From NCBI GenBank assembly GCA_027886185.1, contig WOAB01000317.1, positions 496,001 to 560,000 of the forward strand: a stretch of 64,000 nucleotides of DNA, written 5' to 3'. The translations under genes and the position numbers were made by a program. The stretch comes from Rheum nobile (Eukaryota > Streptophyta > Magnoliopsida > Caryophyllales > Polygonaceae). How positions within the stretch are numbered: the first letter of the stretch is position 1; the number at the start of each line of letters is the position of its first letter. This document shows, piece by piece, positions 11,633 through 26,110 of the stretch. Under the pieces are notes generated by a model that made no database searches, had not been told where the DNA came from, and saw only the letters and a program-made list of their open reading frames with translations.

Positions 11633-11929
11633 GTTTATCTATGACTCTGGCGATCCCGAATAATTTATTTTCATTTTATTTTCCTGCTTAATTGCTCTCT
11701 AATAACATTTTTTAAATTTTATATGAGGAAATATGGAGCTTGTTGTGGACTGCACCTTCACGAAGGATGTTTTGTCGGTTTTCCTTATTAATTATAATGT
11801 AAGCTCTCTATCTCTATTTCTCTCCATCTCTAGAGACCAATTCCTTTTTGAAATGCTTGTTTGCCTTGTGTTCAATAAAACTACAAGTAACAATTTGCAG
11901 GTGGGATTTTTGATTCGGTGTTGAATGAT

Positions 11930-12101
11930 TTTTTATAGATTTTTTTAAGGCTATTGGAATTGATGAAAATGTGTAGTTAAACACCTAGTTATCACTAAGA
12001 GGAAGCCTTAGATCATACAGATTGTGTTATAGATTTTTTTTAAGGCTATTGGAATTGATGAAAATGTGTAGTTAAACACTCAGTTATCACTAAGAGGAAA
12101 G
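11930..12101. repeat. Tandem direct repeat with unit TTTTTTAAGGCTATTGG...
   Basis: A roughly 74-bp unit from TTATAGATTTTTTTAAGGC to CACTAAGAGGAA occurs at about 11930-12003 and 12028-12101. Copies differ mainly in CACCTAG versus CACTCAG. The second copy also belongs to the inverted duplication whose partner lies at 14600-14660. Confidence 0.75.
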
Positions 12102-12181
12102 AAAGTAATTGAAAAGAAACGAACTCCATAGCTCAAAGCTCTGTATTACAGAGAGGAAGGAAAGGAATCTGTCACACACTC

Positions 12182-12261
<80 letters not shown>
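12035..12261 (+). repeat. Inverted duplication, left arm, with (GA)n at 12185-12261
   Basis: The sequence from AAGGCTATTGGAATTGATG through CTCATAAGAGAGAG reappears as reverse complement at about 14475-14665. Both arms carry the same encoded string in their ORFs (NELHSSKLCITERKER) and both end in a GA/CT run at the inner side. The arms are about 2.2 kb apart. Confidence 0.85.
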
Positions 12262-12266
<5 letters not shown>

Positions 12267-12369
12267 ATATAAAATAATATATGTTCACTGTTTTAATTTT
12301 TTTCACATAAACCCTATATGTCGAATATTATTATTTTGCTTGATTATGTTTAACGGGCTTCTAAATTAT

Positions 12370-14315
<1,946 letters not shown>

Positions 14316-14472
14316 AAATTGGTTTATGTAATTAGAAGGTATTTGTATTTAAGAAAAAAAAAACTTAAAAGGTTCAAAATACATCTATAAATGCACAATT
14401 ACAATTTCTCTTTCCTTGGTCTTCATCAGATCCACCACCGAGGGGTTCCACATCCATTCTGATGTAGTTCTT

Positions 14473-14474
<2 letters not shown>

Positions 14475-14521
<47 letters not shown>

Positions 14522-14665
14522 GAGTGTGTGACATATTCCTTTCCTTCCTCTCTGTAATACAGAGCTTTGAGCTATGGAGTTCATTTCTTTTCAATTCCTT
14601 TCTTTCCTCTTAGTGATAACTGAGTGTTTAACTACACATTTTCATCAATTTCAATAGCCTTTAAA
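14475..14665 (-). repeat. Inverted duplication, right arm, with (CT)n at 14475-14518
   Basis: Reverse complement of the 12035-12261 arm. From the inner side outwards it reads the CT run, TTATGAGTGTGTGAC, then CTCTGTAATACAGAGCTTTG, then ACTGAGTGTTTAACTACAC. The CT run is shorter than the partner's GA run, which suggests later slippage. Confidence 0.85.
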
Positions 14666-16418
14666 AAATCCTTAACACTGAACTTTCACAAATTATTATG
14701 AGTGCTGGAAAAACAAACAAAAATACTATCGTACATTACAATATATGAAAATTAAGACAATAGTTTTAGCTTGATATCCTACTTTCTTTAAAAAAAAATT
14801 ATTATATAAATTAATCATATTTTTTGAAGTAACTGATCGATAATTGACAAAATTATAACTTTTAGTTACACAAAGAACTTGAAGTGTTTAACTACAAAGA
14901 TTCTATAAACTAATTTTCATGTAAAATTTATAACACTTTAATTCTTATTTTATAAACCTCATCATCTCCTTTATATGACGTGTGAGATACTTGTAGAGCA
15001 AGGATTTTACCATATAATAATTAGGTCTTCATTTATTGTTGTTGTAGGAATGCGTGTGGGAAATCTGATTGGAGTCTCAAACAACTCATGGATTTCCAAG
15101 ATATAAAAATGAAAACCTGAAGGTATGGATACTATACTAACATTTAGATGAAAATGACAAATAGATATTCAATGTTGCATAGAGTAGAGTGAATGAAAGG
15201 ATGAAAAATAGATATTCGACGTTGCATATAGGTTCTGAATTATTACCTTGTAACTGAGTTATCGATTTCCTGAATAAAACTGAAACAAAGAAAATAAATC
15301 AATATCAGTTCTGATTAATGTTAACTCTGAATCCCTACAAAACAGAAACTGAAGTTCTATTTGAAATGATATAAGGATTACAAATGATATAAGCATTACA
15401 AATGATATAAAAATTACCTCTTAAATGTTTGGATTCTGCTGTAGTTTATATACTGAATAACTGAAAAGCTCTAGATTTATAGACGAATATGTGAAAGAGA
15501 TGTAGAGTCTTCTATTACAAGTTTCGGTAGAACAAATCATGTTTTTGTTTTTATTTTTGGAATGCACAGATTTTTTAATAACATATCTTCGTAGTAATCT
15601 TTTTAATTTTGTAGCATATCTTCCAATTGTAATCTTCCAATTGTAATCTTTTTAAACATAGTATGCATGGTTGTGAATAGCCTATAATATTTTTGCCTTT
15701 ATTGTGCAGATCTTGCAATCAGAATCTTTTTTAATAAGATACGCATATTGTTTATTGACAAGTTCATATCTGCAGAATATGTGTTTTGAGGCAATGTTGG
15801 CAAATGTGTGTTTTCAGCCATATGTACGGGCTGTGTAATTTTATTTTGTGCTTCTCGTTTAGTCTTGCAAGTTTTAATATTGAGTAGGTTCAGTAATTAT
15901 GCAAATGTTTTTTAGGGTGATTTGTGTGTGCTTTATGTTTTGTCATATATATGCAGGTTTTGTGCATTGTTTTGTCATATATATGCAGGTTTAGTCTTGC
16001 ACAAGTTTTGTCCGTGAGTTTGTCCAATATTTCTTTGCTAATTATTCATAATTAGAGATTTTATTCTATACACTAATTATGGTGCAAAATATTATTTGGT
16101 TAATTTTTAGAAATATTTAGAGTATACAAAAAAGTAAGCATGTTGACAAAACCGACAAAAATAGGTTGAAATCTTTGATTTTCTGATTTTATAATTTTTT
16201 GACTAAACAACCAAAAAACAGTAGCTTAACACGTGTCCAAAATAATAGCAATCTGACACGTGGCAACGTAATTTCCGGGTGCATTTTGGGGGCACGTGAC
16301 TGTGCAGACGCGATTCTGCTTTAGTTATTATATAGTAGATTATCATATTCATATATGGAAAAAAAGAGGTGAAAAATTGCAGCTACATTTTTTTTATACA
16401 TGTAAATAGAAGGTATCC

Positions 16419-17048
16419 TTACAAACCAGAAGGCATACCTAAATCATCACAACAGATGATTTTTACAAAGGATTTACAAGCTAATGGAACGCTAAATCTT
16501 GAATCTATGTAGTTTCTTCGAGAGCGAAGCTGTTGAGTGGAGTCTTGATGCTTCGAAAGGAACTCGGAGAATGCATTACGGAGAACAGAGGAAGGGATGA
16601 AAGTAGAAGCCAGAAAGTCAGCTGCTTTATTTGATTCTCGATAGCAATATTGAACCTGAAAATAATCAAAACCATATAACAAAGATCTAATTTCCATAAT
16701 AATGAGAGAGATTTCCCATGGAATTTTCCAAGTTCCACAGATTGAATTGATGACAGAAAGATTATCTCATTCAAGAACTATTCGCGAAAAGCGATGCGAG
16801 ATAACCCTACGAAGGCTTTCAAGAGCGGTCAACGCCTCTACCTTAATTGGCGAGAAGCAGAAGATCTGCCTATGATTTAAGAAGACCACGTCGCCAAAAT
16901 GGTTGCGGAATACATATCCAATATGTGTTGAACCATTTTGTTTGACTGAAGCATCAAAATTTAATTTAATACAATTTGAAGGTGATTTTCGCCATCTCGA
17001 AAATTGCCTTGCTCCCTTATTAATACAGGAAATGGATTTATCTTCCAA
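16419..17048 (-). pseudogene. RNase H-like (RVT_3) fragment of a LINE-type protein
   Basis: Read on the minus strand: CIKLNFDASVKQNGSTHIGY, then FSPIKVEALTALESL, then RIVLE-stop-DNLSVINSICG, then VQYCYRESNKAADFLAS. This is the complete order of RNase H motifs (FDAS, E of KVEAL, D of DN, and the terminal RESNKAAD). A single TGA at 16762-16764 replaces the codon before DN, where Cys or Ser is usual; the same frame continues open on both sides. This is a distinct, less decayed copy than the LINE at 3.2-7.3 kb and in the opposite orientation. No RT is attached, so it is a fragment or a domesticated-domain relic. Confidence 0.75.
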
Positions 17049-18187
17049 AAAAGACCGTATCCAGTCCTTATAAGAAATAAAAGCACTCTTGACTGTGATA
17101 TGTATATTGATCTGTATATTTTTAAATATTAAATCATTTCGATATTTCTAAATTGTCTACAAGAGGAAAAAGACCGGAATAATATTTTTGTTTTTTGAAT
17201 GAAAACGTTCCAAATTGACGTAGAAATAGTTGTCAAAGTGCAGCTACATGTTACACATCTGAGAGTGGCAAATTTCTCAAGAAAGGGGGCAAAGAAAACG
17301 AGTGGGCCTCCACCTTGAAAAATAAATTCATATATAGGCTTTTCTTTTTTTATTTCTCTTTTTTCTGGTCCTCTCAATAAGTAGTACTTACCCAATTAAA
17401 GATATGACATGAGGTGACCTGCTGATGCGTTTTCGAACTCTGATTGGTTCGTTGGTGTCCCCCTTGTACGGACCGAATACAACAATTATCTAACCCTGGG
17501 CCCTGGCTACGAATATAAATATCCACCTGTTCTTTTCTGATTTTGGAGTGTACGTTGGTTTCATTTAGCTACGCTAATTGCCAAATAACGGCTTATTATC
17601 TATATTATTTTAAAAATACTCTATCCATTTTTATTAATATTAGAATACTTTAATGTGTAATATGTCCTTTACTTGTAGAAAAAACAAACATTATAACGTA
17701 GGTGACCGGTGAAGTATGTTTCACCCATTTTTTCAGTATATTGCTTATAATAAACTAGAATTAGATTAATTAAGGGTGAATTTAAATAGTATCTCATAAT
17801 ATATTAAAATATATTATCTTATATCAAATTATGTGATTTAAAATAATATAATATTTTAATATATTATGATTTATGATATATTATCCAAACATACCCTAAA
17901 TGAAATGTACAAATTTATGGGCTTTGTCAAATTTACCCACATGAGCCCCTGAAAGAAGGCCTTAGTTTTATGCCAAAGATATATTATATACTCCATATAA
18001 CAGTATTAATTAATTACTCCCTCCGTCTAAAAATACCAATACGCACGTAGTAGCTGGCCTCTGTGACTTTCCTTTTCATATGGGTAACTTGATTTGTTTT
18101 CATTGGTCTGTGATACGGATACCCATATTTTTTCTTTTCTTTTTTTAAAAAAAAACTCTTATCTTTTTGCTTTTCTTAATTTAATGT
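17049..18187. other. Intergenic region upstream of the SOC1-like gene
   Basis: No gene is recognised. A single Stowaway-type terminus, TACTCCCTCCGTCTAAAAATAC (from about 18015), has no matching partner nearby. The remainder is AT-rich and presumably includes the SOC1-like promoter. I did not identify a convincing TATA box or CArG box. Confidence 0.4.
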
Positions 18188-18384
18188 GTGTATAGTACAA
18201 GAAGAGATATGAATAAGGAAAGTTGGACTAAGGAGGTGTTTTCAGCCATAGATGGGCAAATACATCTAAAAAGGCAACTTATTCAGAGCAAGATTAGAGA
18301 GGAGGAATTAAGCATAAAGGTTTACAGGAGAAGGAGCAAACTAATCAATCAATCACACAGCACAACAACACCTACCCTTATTAT

Positions 18385-18751
18385 GTAAGTCTATGCAATT
18401 TCTTTGTTCAAAAATCTCAATCCTTGAGGTTAAATTTCTTGTAAGTTTATGGGTTTTTTGGGAAAGCTTCTTTCTATTTGTGGGTTTCTTTTACCTTATT
18501 GGTGAATCACCTTTGTTTCCCCAAATTACACAAGAGGTGATATTTTACCTCAACCTGTTGTGTAATACCCAGATTCAGCTGCTGCTGCTGATGATCACTT
18601 GTGTTTGCTTTTTTGTCTTCTTCTTCTTTCTCTTATTTTATTTTTTTAGTTTTGGTGGGAGCTAATCAAGGTTTGAGCTGATGATCACTTGCTGAATTAC
18701 CCAATTTGATTGGCCTTTATGAGATTAATTAAATTTTGATTGATTAAACAG
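18385..18751 (+). other. Probable 5'-UTR intron of the SOC1-like gene
   Basis: A GTAAGT donor lies at 18385 and a TTAAACAG acceptor ends at 18751, 18 bp before the ATG. The body between is T-rich, as plant introns are. A leader intron is also known in SOC1 homologues. Inferred only; transcript data would be needed for proof. Confidence 0.5.
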
Positions 18752-18769
18752 ATTGATTGAGTAGCAAGG

Positions 18770-21728
18770 ATGGTGAGAGGAAAAACTCAGATGAAGAGGA
18801 TAGAGAATGCAACAAGCAGACAAGTCACTTTCTCCAAGAGAAGAAGTGGGCTTCTCAAGAAAGCCTTTGAACTTTCTGTTCTCTGTGATGCTGAAGTTGC
18901 TCTTATCATCTTCTCTGCAAGAGGAAAACTCTATGAATTTGCAAGTAATTGGTATGTGCCAAATCAATTTCTCATTTTTCTTAGGGTTTCATGCTAAATT
19001 TTGAGAATCTTGCAGTTTTTTTGTCGGTTATCAATGACACCAACTACAACTGTTTATCAATTTTTCTTAGGCTTCTGCAATTCGGCAAATTTTATTGCTA
19101 TCTGATAGCTATGGAGTACATGTTTGTCTTGAATTTATGTCACTTTAGCTACTTGTTTTTTAAGAAATTATAAAACTCCAAAATTTCATGTTGATCAGCA
19201 TGCTCTTCTTCAAGTCTGTGGGCATTCAGAATTGTTATGTTATTTCATAAGGATAAGCTTGGGTTTTGCTTAATCTCTAGCTTGATTTGTTGATATTAAT
19301 ATTTGCATGATGTACTTGAAATTTATTTTAGTTAATAGGTGGTTAAGTACGAAGTTTCAACTACTTCATAAATCATAATAAACTATAACCGAGATATTTT
19401 GGCATGAGGGATCCAGCAAAGTTACATAGGTTTTCTGATTCTAGTATTCCACTGTTAAAGTGAAATATGCATATTCACTTATGGGTTCTGATTGGTCCCC
19501 TGAGCGGTGAAAAGTTTGTTAATTTTACTCTCTTTCTATCATTAAAAACTTTGCTGATTATTACACTTTCACTTCTCCATACGATTATAAGCAATATAAT
19601 TTGTGGACCACATTTGCATTAAAATTTGTATTTTTGTTGTGTGTACTATTAAAATGTTCAGTAGTTCCGTGTAATTTTATGTGTGTATATACATGAATGT
19701 GCACATCATTTTTTCATGGATTTTGAAGAATCCCAATATTGTCTTATATATATACTCTCAGGTTTGTTTGCAGTCTAGCTTGCAGCTGAAAAACAAGTGC
19801 ATGCACAATTTCAACTTTTGGCGTGCTTTGTCTTGCTAATTTGTGAAGGTTAAGCAAGTTCAATTGATGCATAATAACTATCTTGAATAACTTCAGCATG
19901 CAGAATACCATAGAGCGATACAGAAAGCACGCCAAGGATGTCAAAACTGATGATAAATCAGCTGAAGAGATGCAGGTTTTGCCTCTTCAACCTACTAATT
20001 TTGAAGACATTTATTATGTTTGGGTAGCTAGAAACCCTTTGTCTTAAAAAAATAAATAGATTTATGACCATTTTGCTAAAAGGTAACCTTGATTATGATC
20101 AAACTAGAGCTATAATTCTAGCTAAGATAAGTTGGGAAATTAGACTGTCCATTGCTAAAAGGTAACCTTGAATGTAATGTGAATGATGTAACTTGTGTTG
20201 AATTAAGTTGCTTGAGTATGTATAACAGCCTTCTTTTGGTGACACACACTAGTACAAAAATCATCATGTTGTAGTATGTAGTTAGAATTAAACTGTTGAT
20301 TGCTAAATGAACTGGTCAAAACATGAATGATTTGACTAGAAAACTCTAGGGTTTATCGTTCCTCGCGTTTGAGCCAGTGACTCTAAACTATCTAAAATGC
20401 CATAATAACTTTGAATTAGATTTATAACGGAACTTTATAGGTTATGTTTATAAACCTTAGACCTATGTTTGCTTCTTGTCAACCCAAACATGGAATATTT
20501 GCTACTATGATCTATAAACTTTAGACCTATCTTTGTCTCATATAAAGATATGCACTGATCTATATATATTGACAGCATTTGAAGAATGAGACCGCGGTTT
20601 TGATGAAAAAGATAGAGATTCTTGAAGCTTCAAAACGGTATGACCCTTGATTAATGCTTCATTCCCTTAATTTCTTTAGCATTTTATGGATCATTTCACT
20701 TTTGGTGCAAACATTTCATGGAAATTTGGTTATTTGTTTCAGGAGACTCTTGGGAGAAGGCTTGACAACATGCAGTATTGAAGAGTTGCAACAGTTAGAG
20801 AGCCAGTTGGAGCAAAGTGTGATTAAGATCCGAGCACGAAAGGTTATCTTCAAAAGCAAACCTTTTTTTCCATTTTCTTCTCCTACAATAGTGTGAAATT
20901 ATGTCTAATATAAGTGTTTTGTTGTCTTGAGCAGGATTACGTTTACAATGAGCACATAAGGCAGTTGAAGGAAAAGGTAATTTCTTGGGCAAATTAACAT
21001 GATTAGCACACATATGATCATAAACTTAATTAACAACACATAAATGAGTATTTTTTGTCCATAGTGTTTTGTTAGAGTGTCAAAACCTTTCTTAATGATA
21101 AATGTGTAATGAGAGCCAAATCTAATAGATTCTACTGAAATGATCTCTGTGAGCACAAGGGTAAAAGTAAAACTAAGCAAATGGATATACAAAATAAGTA
21201 CGGTTAATTTCTGAGCTAAAGATTCATACATGCATATATGATCAAAATTTGAGGTTAATTTTTCAGGAAATTCTCAGATACACAATAAGTTGTTCAGATA
21301 TTAGCTAGCATTGTTCTTAAGAATCAACTCCATGGAAGGTAAAAAAGATAAATCAGGCATGAATGCTGAAAAACCACTTTAACCCTTAATGTATCTGTTT
21401 TACCTGACATTTTGATTGTAATTCAGGAGAGGATTCTAGCTGCTGAACATGCAAAGCTAGCTGAAAAGGTATAAAAAACTGCATTATAAATCAGTTTTTT
21501 TTCTGTTATGTCCACATCATTTGTAGCTGGGTTTGCATATCCTTACATAAGAACGATGCGTTTGGGGTTAATTTTCAGTGTCTGATGCAACCGATACCAA
21601 TTGCAAGCAAGCCGGGTGAGGACACACCATCTGAAGACATGAGTCAGTTATCTGATGATGATGTGGAGACTGACCTTTTCATTGGCCTGCCTGAAAGCAG
21701 AAGCAAGAGAGCAACACATTCCAACTAA
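18770..21728 (+). CDS. SOC1: SOC1-like MIKC-type MADS-box transcription factor
   Basis: Exons at 18770-18951, 19897-19975, 20576-20637, 20743-20842, 20935-20976, 21427-21468 and 21579-21728 splice at GT-AG sites in phase to give 218 residues (Arabidopsis SOC1 is about 214). The MADS domain spans 1-60 (MVRGKTQMKRIENATSRQVT, FSKRRSGLLKKAFELSVLCD), the I region follows to about 87, and exons 3-6 encode the K-box coiled coil (RLLGEGLTTCSIEELQQLES). The C-terminus has DVETDLFIGLPES, the SOC1-clade motif. SOC1 proteins are nuclear DNA-binding integrators of flowering signals that bind CArG boxes as dimers. The first intron is long (945 bp), where regulatory sites often lie. A likely 5'-UTR intron runs 18385-18751. 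All key MADS residues appear intact, so it is probably functional. Assignment to SOC1 over AGL42/FYF-type relatives rests on the C-terminal motif. Confidence 0.93.
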
Positions 21729-21995
21729 GTACCTTGTCCACTGCATTGTGTGGTTTTTTATTCAAAGCGATCAGGTGTTGCCTTACTGTGATTCTTTATT
21801 CTCATGTTGTAACTCCTGAAAGACTTAGACAGAAATATACAGGACCTACTTGCAAATATTCTGGTCAGAGAATGATGCACTTCATAAATTGGTAACTATT
21901 AACATAAAAGAACTAGCCTCAAGATATGTTCCCTGAGGTAACTATACACTTAACCTCAATTTGAGGATGTTCCCAGAGGTAACTATACACTCAAT

Positions 21996-24900
21996 TCATT
22001 CAGTAAGAATGCAATTGTGAAGATTGGGATCATCATACTTCAAGTACCTTGTCCAGTACCCTTTGTACTTACTCATTGCAGTCTCCAACCAAGGCTTGAG
22101 GTTTCCATTGAAGTGAATAACCGCTGCATTTCGAATAACAGATTCGTCCACACTTGGATTATAGCCCAGGGCGAGCACGTGCCAGGACTTGTCAAGAGCG
22201 TGCGTTAGCCCGTAGAATGTGAGCAGTCCAGGTGGCAATGATCCCAGCTGCCAAAGTGTCCTATTTTCATTCTGCACAACCAACAACATCCAACTGAGTT
22301 CATAACAAAAATAGATATAATAGTATTCATCAAGAGTAGACTAAAAAAACTCACCATGTTCTGCCATTTGTGATAGATGGAAGTAATATCCCTCTTTCTC
22401 CACTCCTTGAGGTCAAAGATGTTCATCCCATAAGCCCATCCACATGCTTTTGGGTCAAAGTTTTGTGCAATGCGTGGGTCGGAAAAGTTGAGGTACGTAT
22501 CGAAACGGTGAAAGCTCTTCCCACAGGTTTCCACAGCTCCATTCACTTTCCCATGGAGATTCACTGACCAAAGAGGAGTCAAGTCTTTTTGGACAACAAC
22601 ATCGTCGTCAAGAAACAAGATCTTATCCAATTGGGGATACATCTGTGGGAGATAGAACCTCAAGTGATTAAGCATTGAAATGTACTTTGGGTTCTTGTAA
22701 TTGAGATTAGATTGCCCAGCTTCCAAAGTGGTTGGATGATCTGCTGCCTTGAAGTAATATTCTTTCATTGCAGGGGACTCCTGCTGTCTCAACACAGGGC
22801 AGTATGAGGAGTTCAACCACTCAAAGCTGTCAAAATTTTCGACGTGAACAGTTGCTTTTCCTGGAGGATTATTCAGAAACCACATGTTCATTGCTCCAAA
22901 ATTCAGCTTATCGGTTGCAAGATGGAACACATGCTTCTCTGGTTCCTGGGAAACAGATCAAACAGCACAGATGTCAGCATAAAACTGCCATACTTAGCGT
23001 AGAAATGGAGCCAATTCAAACTTGTTGATGTCACCTTGGCGTTCATGATGGTGGAGTTAACAGCAACAGATGCAGCTAGGACGTTATCAGAGAAGAGTGC
23101 GTAATGATATAGGTCAGGATTAACCAGATTCAAGCTCCTAGAGAACTTCCTTTCCTCTTCAGGAAGATGATAATAATCTATTGTCAGCTGCATAGTCAGG
23201 CAGTGCATTCCTTTGGGGAGGGTCTTTGCTGCTACTTGGCTCTGAAATATGCTCTGCTTCTTTGACCACTCCACTTGTTCATCCACAGATTGAACCGTTG
23301 ACGCCAGATTTGTACTGACAAACTCACAATTGTACAAATCTTGCCGTGCTTGTAAAAGGACGTCACCCATGGCTCTGATTATCTCAGATGCACTAGAAAC
23401 ATAATAGATGGATCAGGATATAAGTGCAAAGAGCATCAAAAATTGATTTCTAAAAAATCCTGCATACCTTTGTGGCGAATGAGCATCAAAAGTTGCATCT
23501 GCACGTTCACTCTCTTCAATTCTATTCTTCAGTTCTTCAAACAAGTCAGTCCTGTTCCTTATTTTAGCAATACTCGAGTATACTTTAGCCATGTGAATCT
23601 GATCCCTCATCAACCTTACAATGGTTTCAGCTTTCTCATTACATATTTCCTTGTAATTCCCCACAGCTTCTGCTCTAAAAGAATTGGATCGCTTAATTGC
23701 AGCATCTTCAAGTTCACTATCCTGTTTCATCAAGTCATCTGCACGTTCTTCACGTCGTTTCTCCCTCTTTAGCTGCAGATAAAAAGGCAAAAAATATCAT
23801 TAACAACTCAGGCATAGGAACTAGAAATACACCACAGAATCTCAGAAGTCAACGGAATCTCTTTTCGACATACCCTGCGAATTTGCATCTCTGGTGAATC
23901 ACAGGTCCCCTCATTACCACATCCTGAATACAGACAAATCCAGAAACGGTTAATGATATACAAGGTTGTGGAGATGAATGCCTCATCAATATCATGAAAA
24001 GGTAAGGACCTGATTCTGATAGCTGGTCTTGTTCATTTGTTTCGCCTTCTTTCTCAATATCAGGAACTTCTTGGACGACCTGTAACAATAAAGTAGGTCT
24101 CACTATTATATCAGATTACAATAAAGTAGCTTATGAAAGAACTGTGTATTAAATAATCAATCCTACTTACATGTACCTCTGAGAACATATTATGAGAACT
24201 TCCATTTCCCATAATTGTCCATGAAGCAGACAGATTACTCTTCTTGAAAGAATCAAGGCTCAGTGGCCCCAGATCATTTATGTTAGCAGAAATAACATCA
24301 ATAACCTGCATAAAGACTTTAAGAGTTATGAGAAAGGGAAATTGTAGATCTCACTATTATATCAGATTATAAACACTAATCAGGAGTAAAAGGTACATAA
24401 TCTCGCCTCTTTTGAGAAGAGAGCTTTTAGGTGTTGTGCTGCCCACCTCTCTCGCCAATCTACATTCTGCACCATTCACTTAATTTGATTATTATCATGC
24501 ACAAATTGAAGAGAAGCCAACACAATTTTTTTTGAAAGAACTTGCCCACCTTTTTGCTTGAACCAAGTGAATTATCAACCGTATCTGCAGAGAGGGGGAA
24601 AACAATGATTTCAAGCTAGGTTCTAGATAGAAGCATGCAAAGAATGAAAACAATAAATTGATCAAAGAAGCAATATGAATCACAGTGAGGCAAGAAAAAA
24701 TAAAGAAAGGAAGGTAAGAACACATCAATCAAACATGATTTATTTGCTATTACTCTCTCGCCTTTTGAGTAATAGTTTTTTTTTTTTTTTTTTTTTTTGA
24801 GCAGGACTAATAGTTTCTAGACATGAAGTGGAGCAAATAAAGCATCTGATCAGGTTCTTAAGAGAGTGATAGCCAAATGATACATGAAAACAATAGTGAT

Positions 24901-25754
24901 GAAACCAGACAGCTTGCTCAGCTGCTCATTTTCAAACTTTTAATCATCTACAATATTTAAGCACAGCAAAGTGAAGAAATAATGATAATAAATATAGAGG
25001 AAGCTTGAACACCTACAATCTTCAATTCAGGAGCAGAAGAAATTATTTAATTTTTACAGACTGTTAGTGTCTTAAACTATTCAACAATACAGATTATGGC
25101 ATCAACTTGCCCAAGATTAATATCAACAAATTTGTATGTTGAGAACGCTTGAATTAATGAGAAAAATAAATAAGGAAAATTTACTTTCACATTCCTCACT
25201 GATCCAGAATCCAACGACAAACAAGCATGCACATGAAAAGCCTCCAAATGTAAGACATGTTCAGCAGTCAACACTATCCATTACCCAAATTGGATGTAAA
25301 AAGCTATATGACAAATTCAAACAGATACTTAATTCATGAATAATTTAGTACACACTCTTATACCAAACTTGGATGAACAATTTACTCAGCCTTAAGAATC
25401 TGTCTCAGCCTGTACCCCAGAAATATTAGCAATAAAATCAACAGGTTTCATGCTGCTACTTCTCAAGACGATGTCAACACGTCAAACTTCATAATTTTAA
25501 ACCAAAATCTTTTAGTCCAATCGGCCAAGATGCAAGTGAAATTGCGAAAACAATCAGATCTAACACCGAAAAAAAAAAAAAAAAAAAAAAAAACTACCAT
25601 CAATTATGGAGTTCCTTGGCATTGCTTTTATAGCGCCGACTACAGGGATCAAGAGCATAAATATGAAGAAGAACAGAAGAAAGGCAACTGTCCACCGATA
25701 TCCTCTGCGCTTGCAACAGATAACCAAACCGAGAACTGCCCTGCATAACTCCAT
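21996..25754 (-). CDS. GAUT1: GAUT1-like homogalacturonan galacturonosyltransferase (GT8)
   Basis: Ten coding exons on the minus strand: 25754-25598, 24584-24550, 24466-24407, 24305-24177, 24079-24010, 23923-23874, 23772-23468, 23392-23035, 22945-22355 and 22271-21996. Joined in phase they give 676 residues (GAUT1 is about 673). A signal anchor sits at about 21-43 (WTVAFLLFFFIFMLLIPVVG), placing it in the Golgi as a type II protein. The stem carries DWRERW...FSKE and LGPLSLDSFKKSNLSASW, typical of GAUT1/2. The GT8 catalytic domain has the metal-binding DDD (about 501-503, KILFLDDDVVVQKDL), CGWAYGMNIFDL, and the C-terminal HFNGNLKPW with its conserved His. It would transfer galacturonic acid from UDP-GalA onto pectin. 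The start is the ATG at 25754; a TTG six bases upstream would extend the frame but is not a normal start. The intron after FSKE uses a GC donor. Confidence 0.93.
24306..24406 (-). other. GC-AG intron in the GAUT1-like gene
   Basis: The exon ends AAAGAG and the intron begins GCGAGAT; it ends TATGCAG before GTTATTGATG. Family alignment (FSKE followed by VIDV) and phase both require this junction. The only nearby in-line GT, ten bases downstream, would break the frame. GC-AG is the commonest non-canonical intron class, and the acceptor side is normal. Confidence 0.8.
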
Positions 25755-25760
25755 TACCAA

Positions 25761-26110
25761 TCAACCAAGAACCTGCAAAACAAGAAAGAAAATCAATGAG
25801 AATGAGCCACATATACAGCAATTGAAATCGACTGGTACTTAATTCACAATCAAATCATCAACGAACAGAAGAGCAGAGATTTAATGGTAGCCTAGGCTAT
25901 TAACAGCAAAACAAATGCGAGAGAATTAAACCACGGAGAGCTTGAGAGACGAAAGAGGAAGAAGAAACAAAAAATTACGAAACGTAATACTGGCGATTTA
26001 GGACGGCGATCCGATGAAAGAAGGTGAATCATCAATGGCGGCCGGAGAGAAGCGTCAGTAGCCGTGCAACGCAAGAATCAGAAAAGAGAGTGAAAGAGAG
26101 AGAAAGTGCT
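25761..26110 (-). other. 5' UTR and leader intron of the GAUT1-like gene
   Basis: A TTTTGCAG acceptor ends at 25773, 18 bases before the ATG on the minus strand. A GTATTACG donor at 25990 would pair with it, leaving a non-coding first exon from about 26110 to 25991 that is CT-rich (TTTCTCTCTCTTTCACTCTC), as plant leaders often are. Short ORFs in this exon do not match GAUT proteins. Confidence 0.5.

Noticed and set aside
18015..18036. Stowaway end TACTCCCTCCGTC upstream of SOC1
   Set aside because: There is no second inverted end within 1 kb, so no element can be delimited; mentioned only as a relic.
25755..25760. TTG at 25760 as the GAUT1-like start
   Set aside because: A proper ATG lies six bases downstream and gives a normal family length; plants rarely start at TTG.
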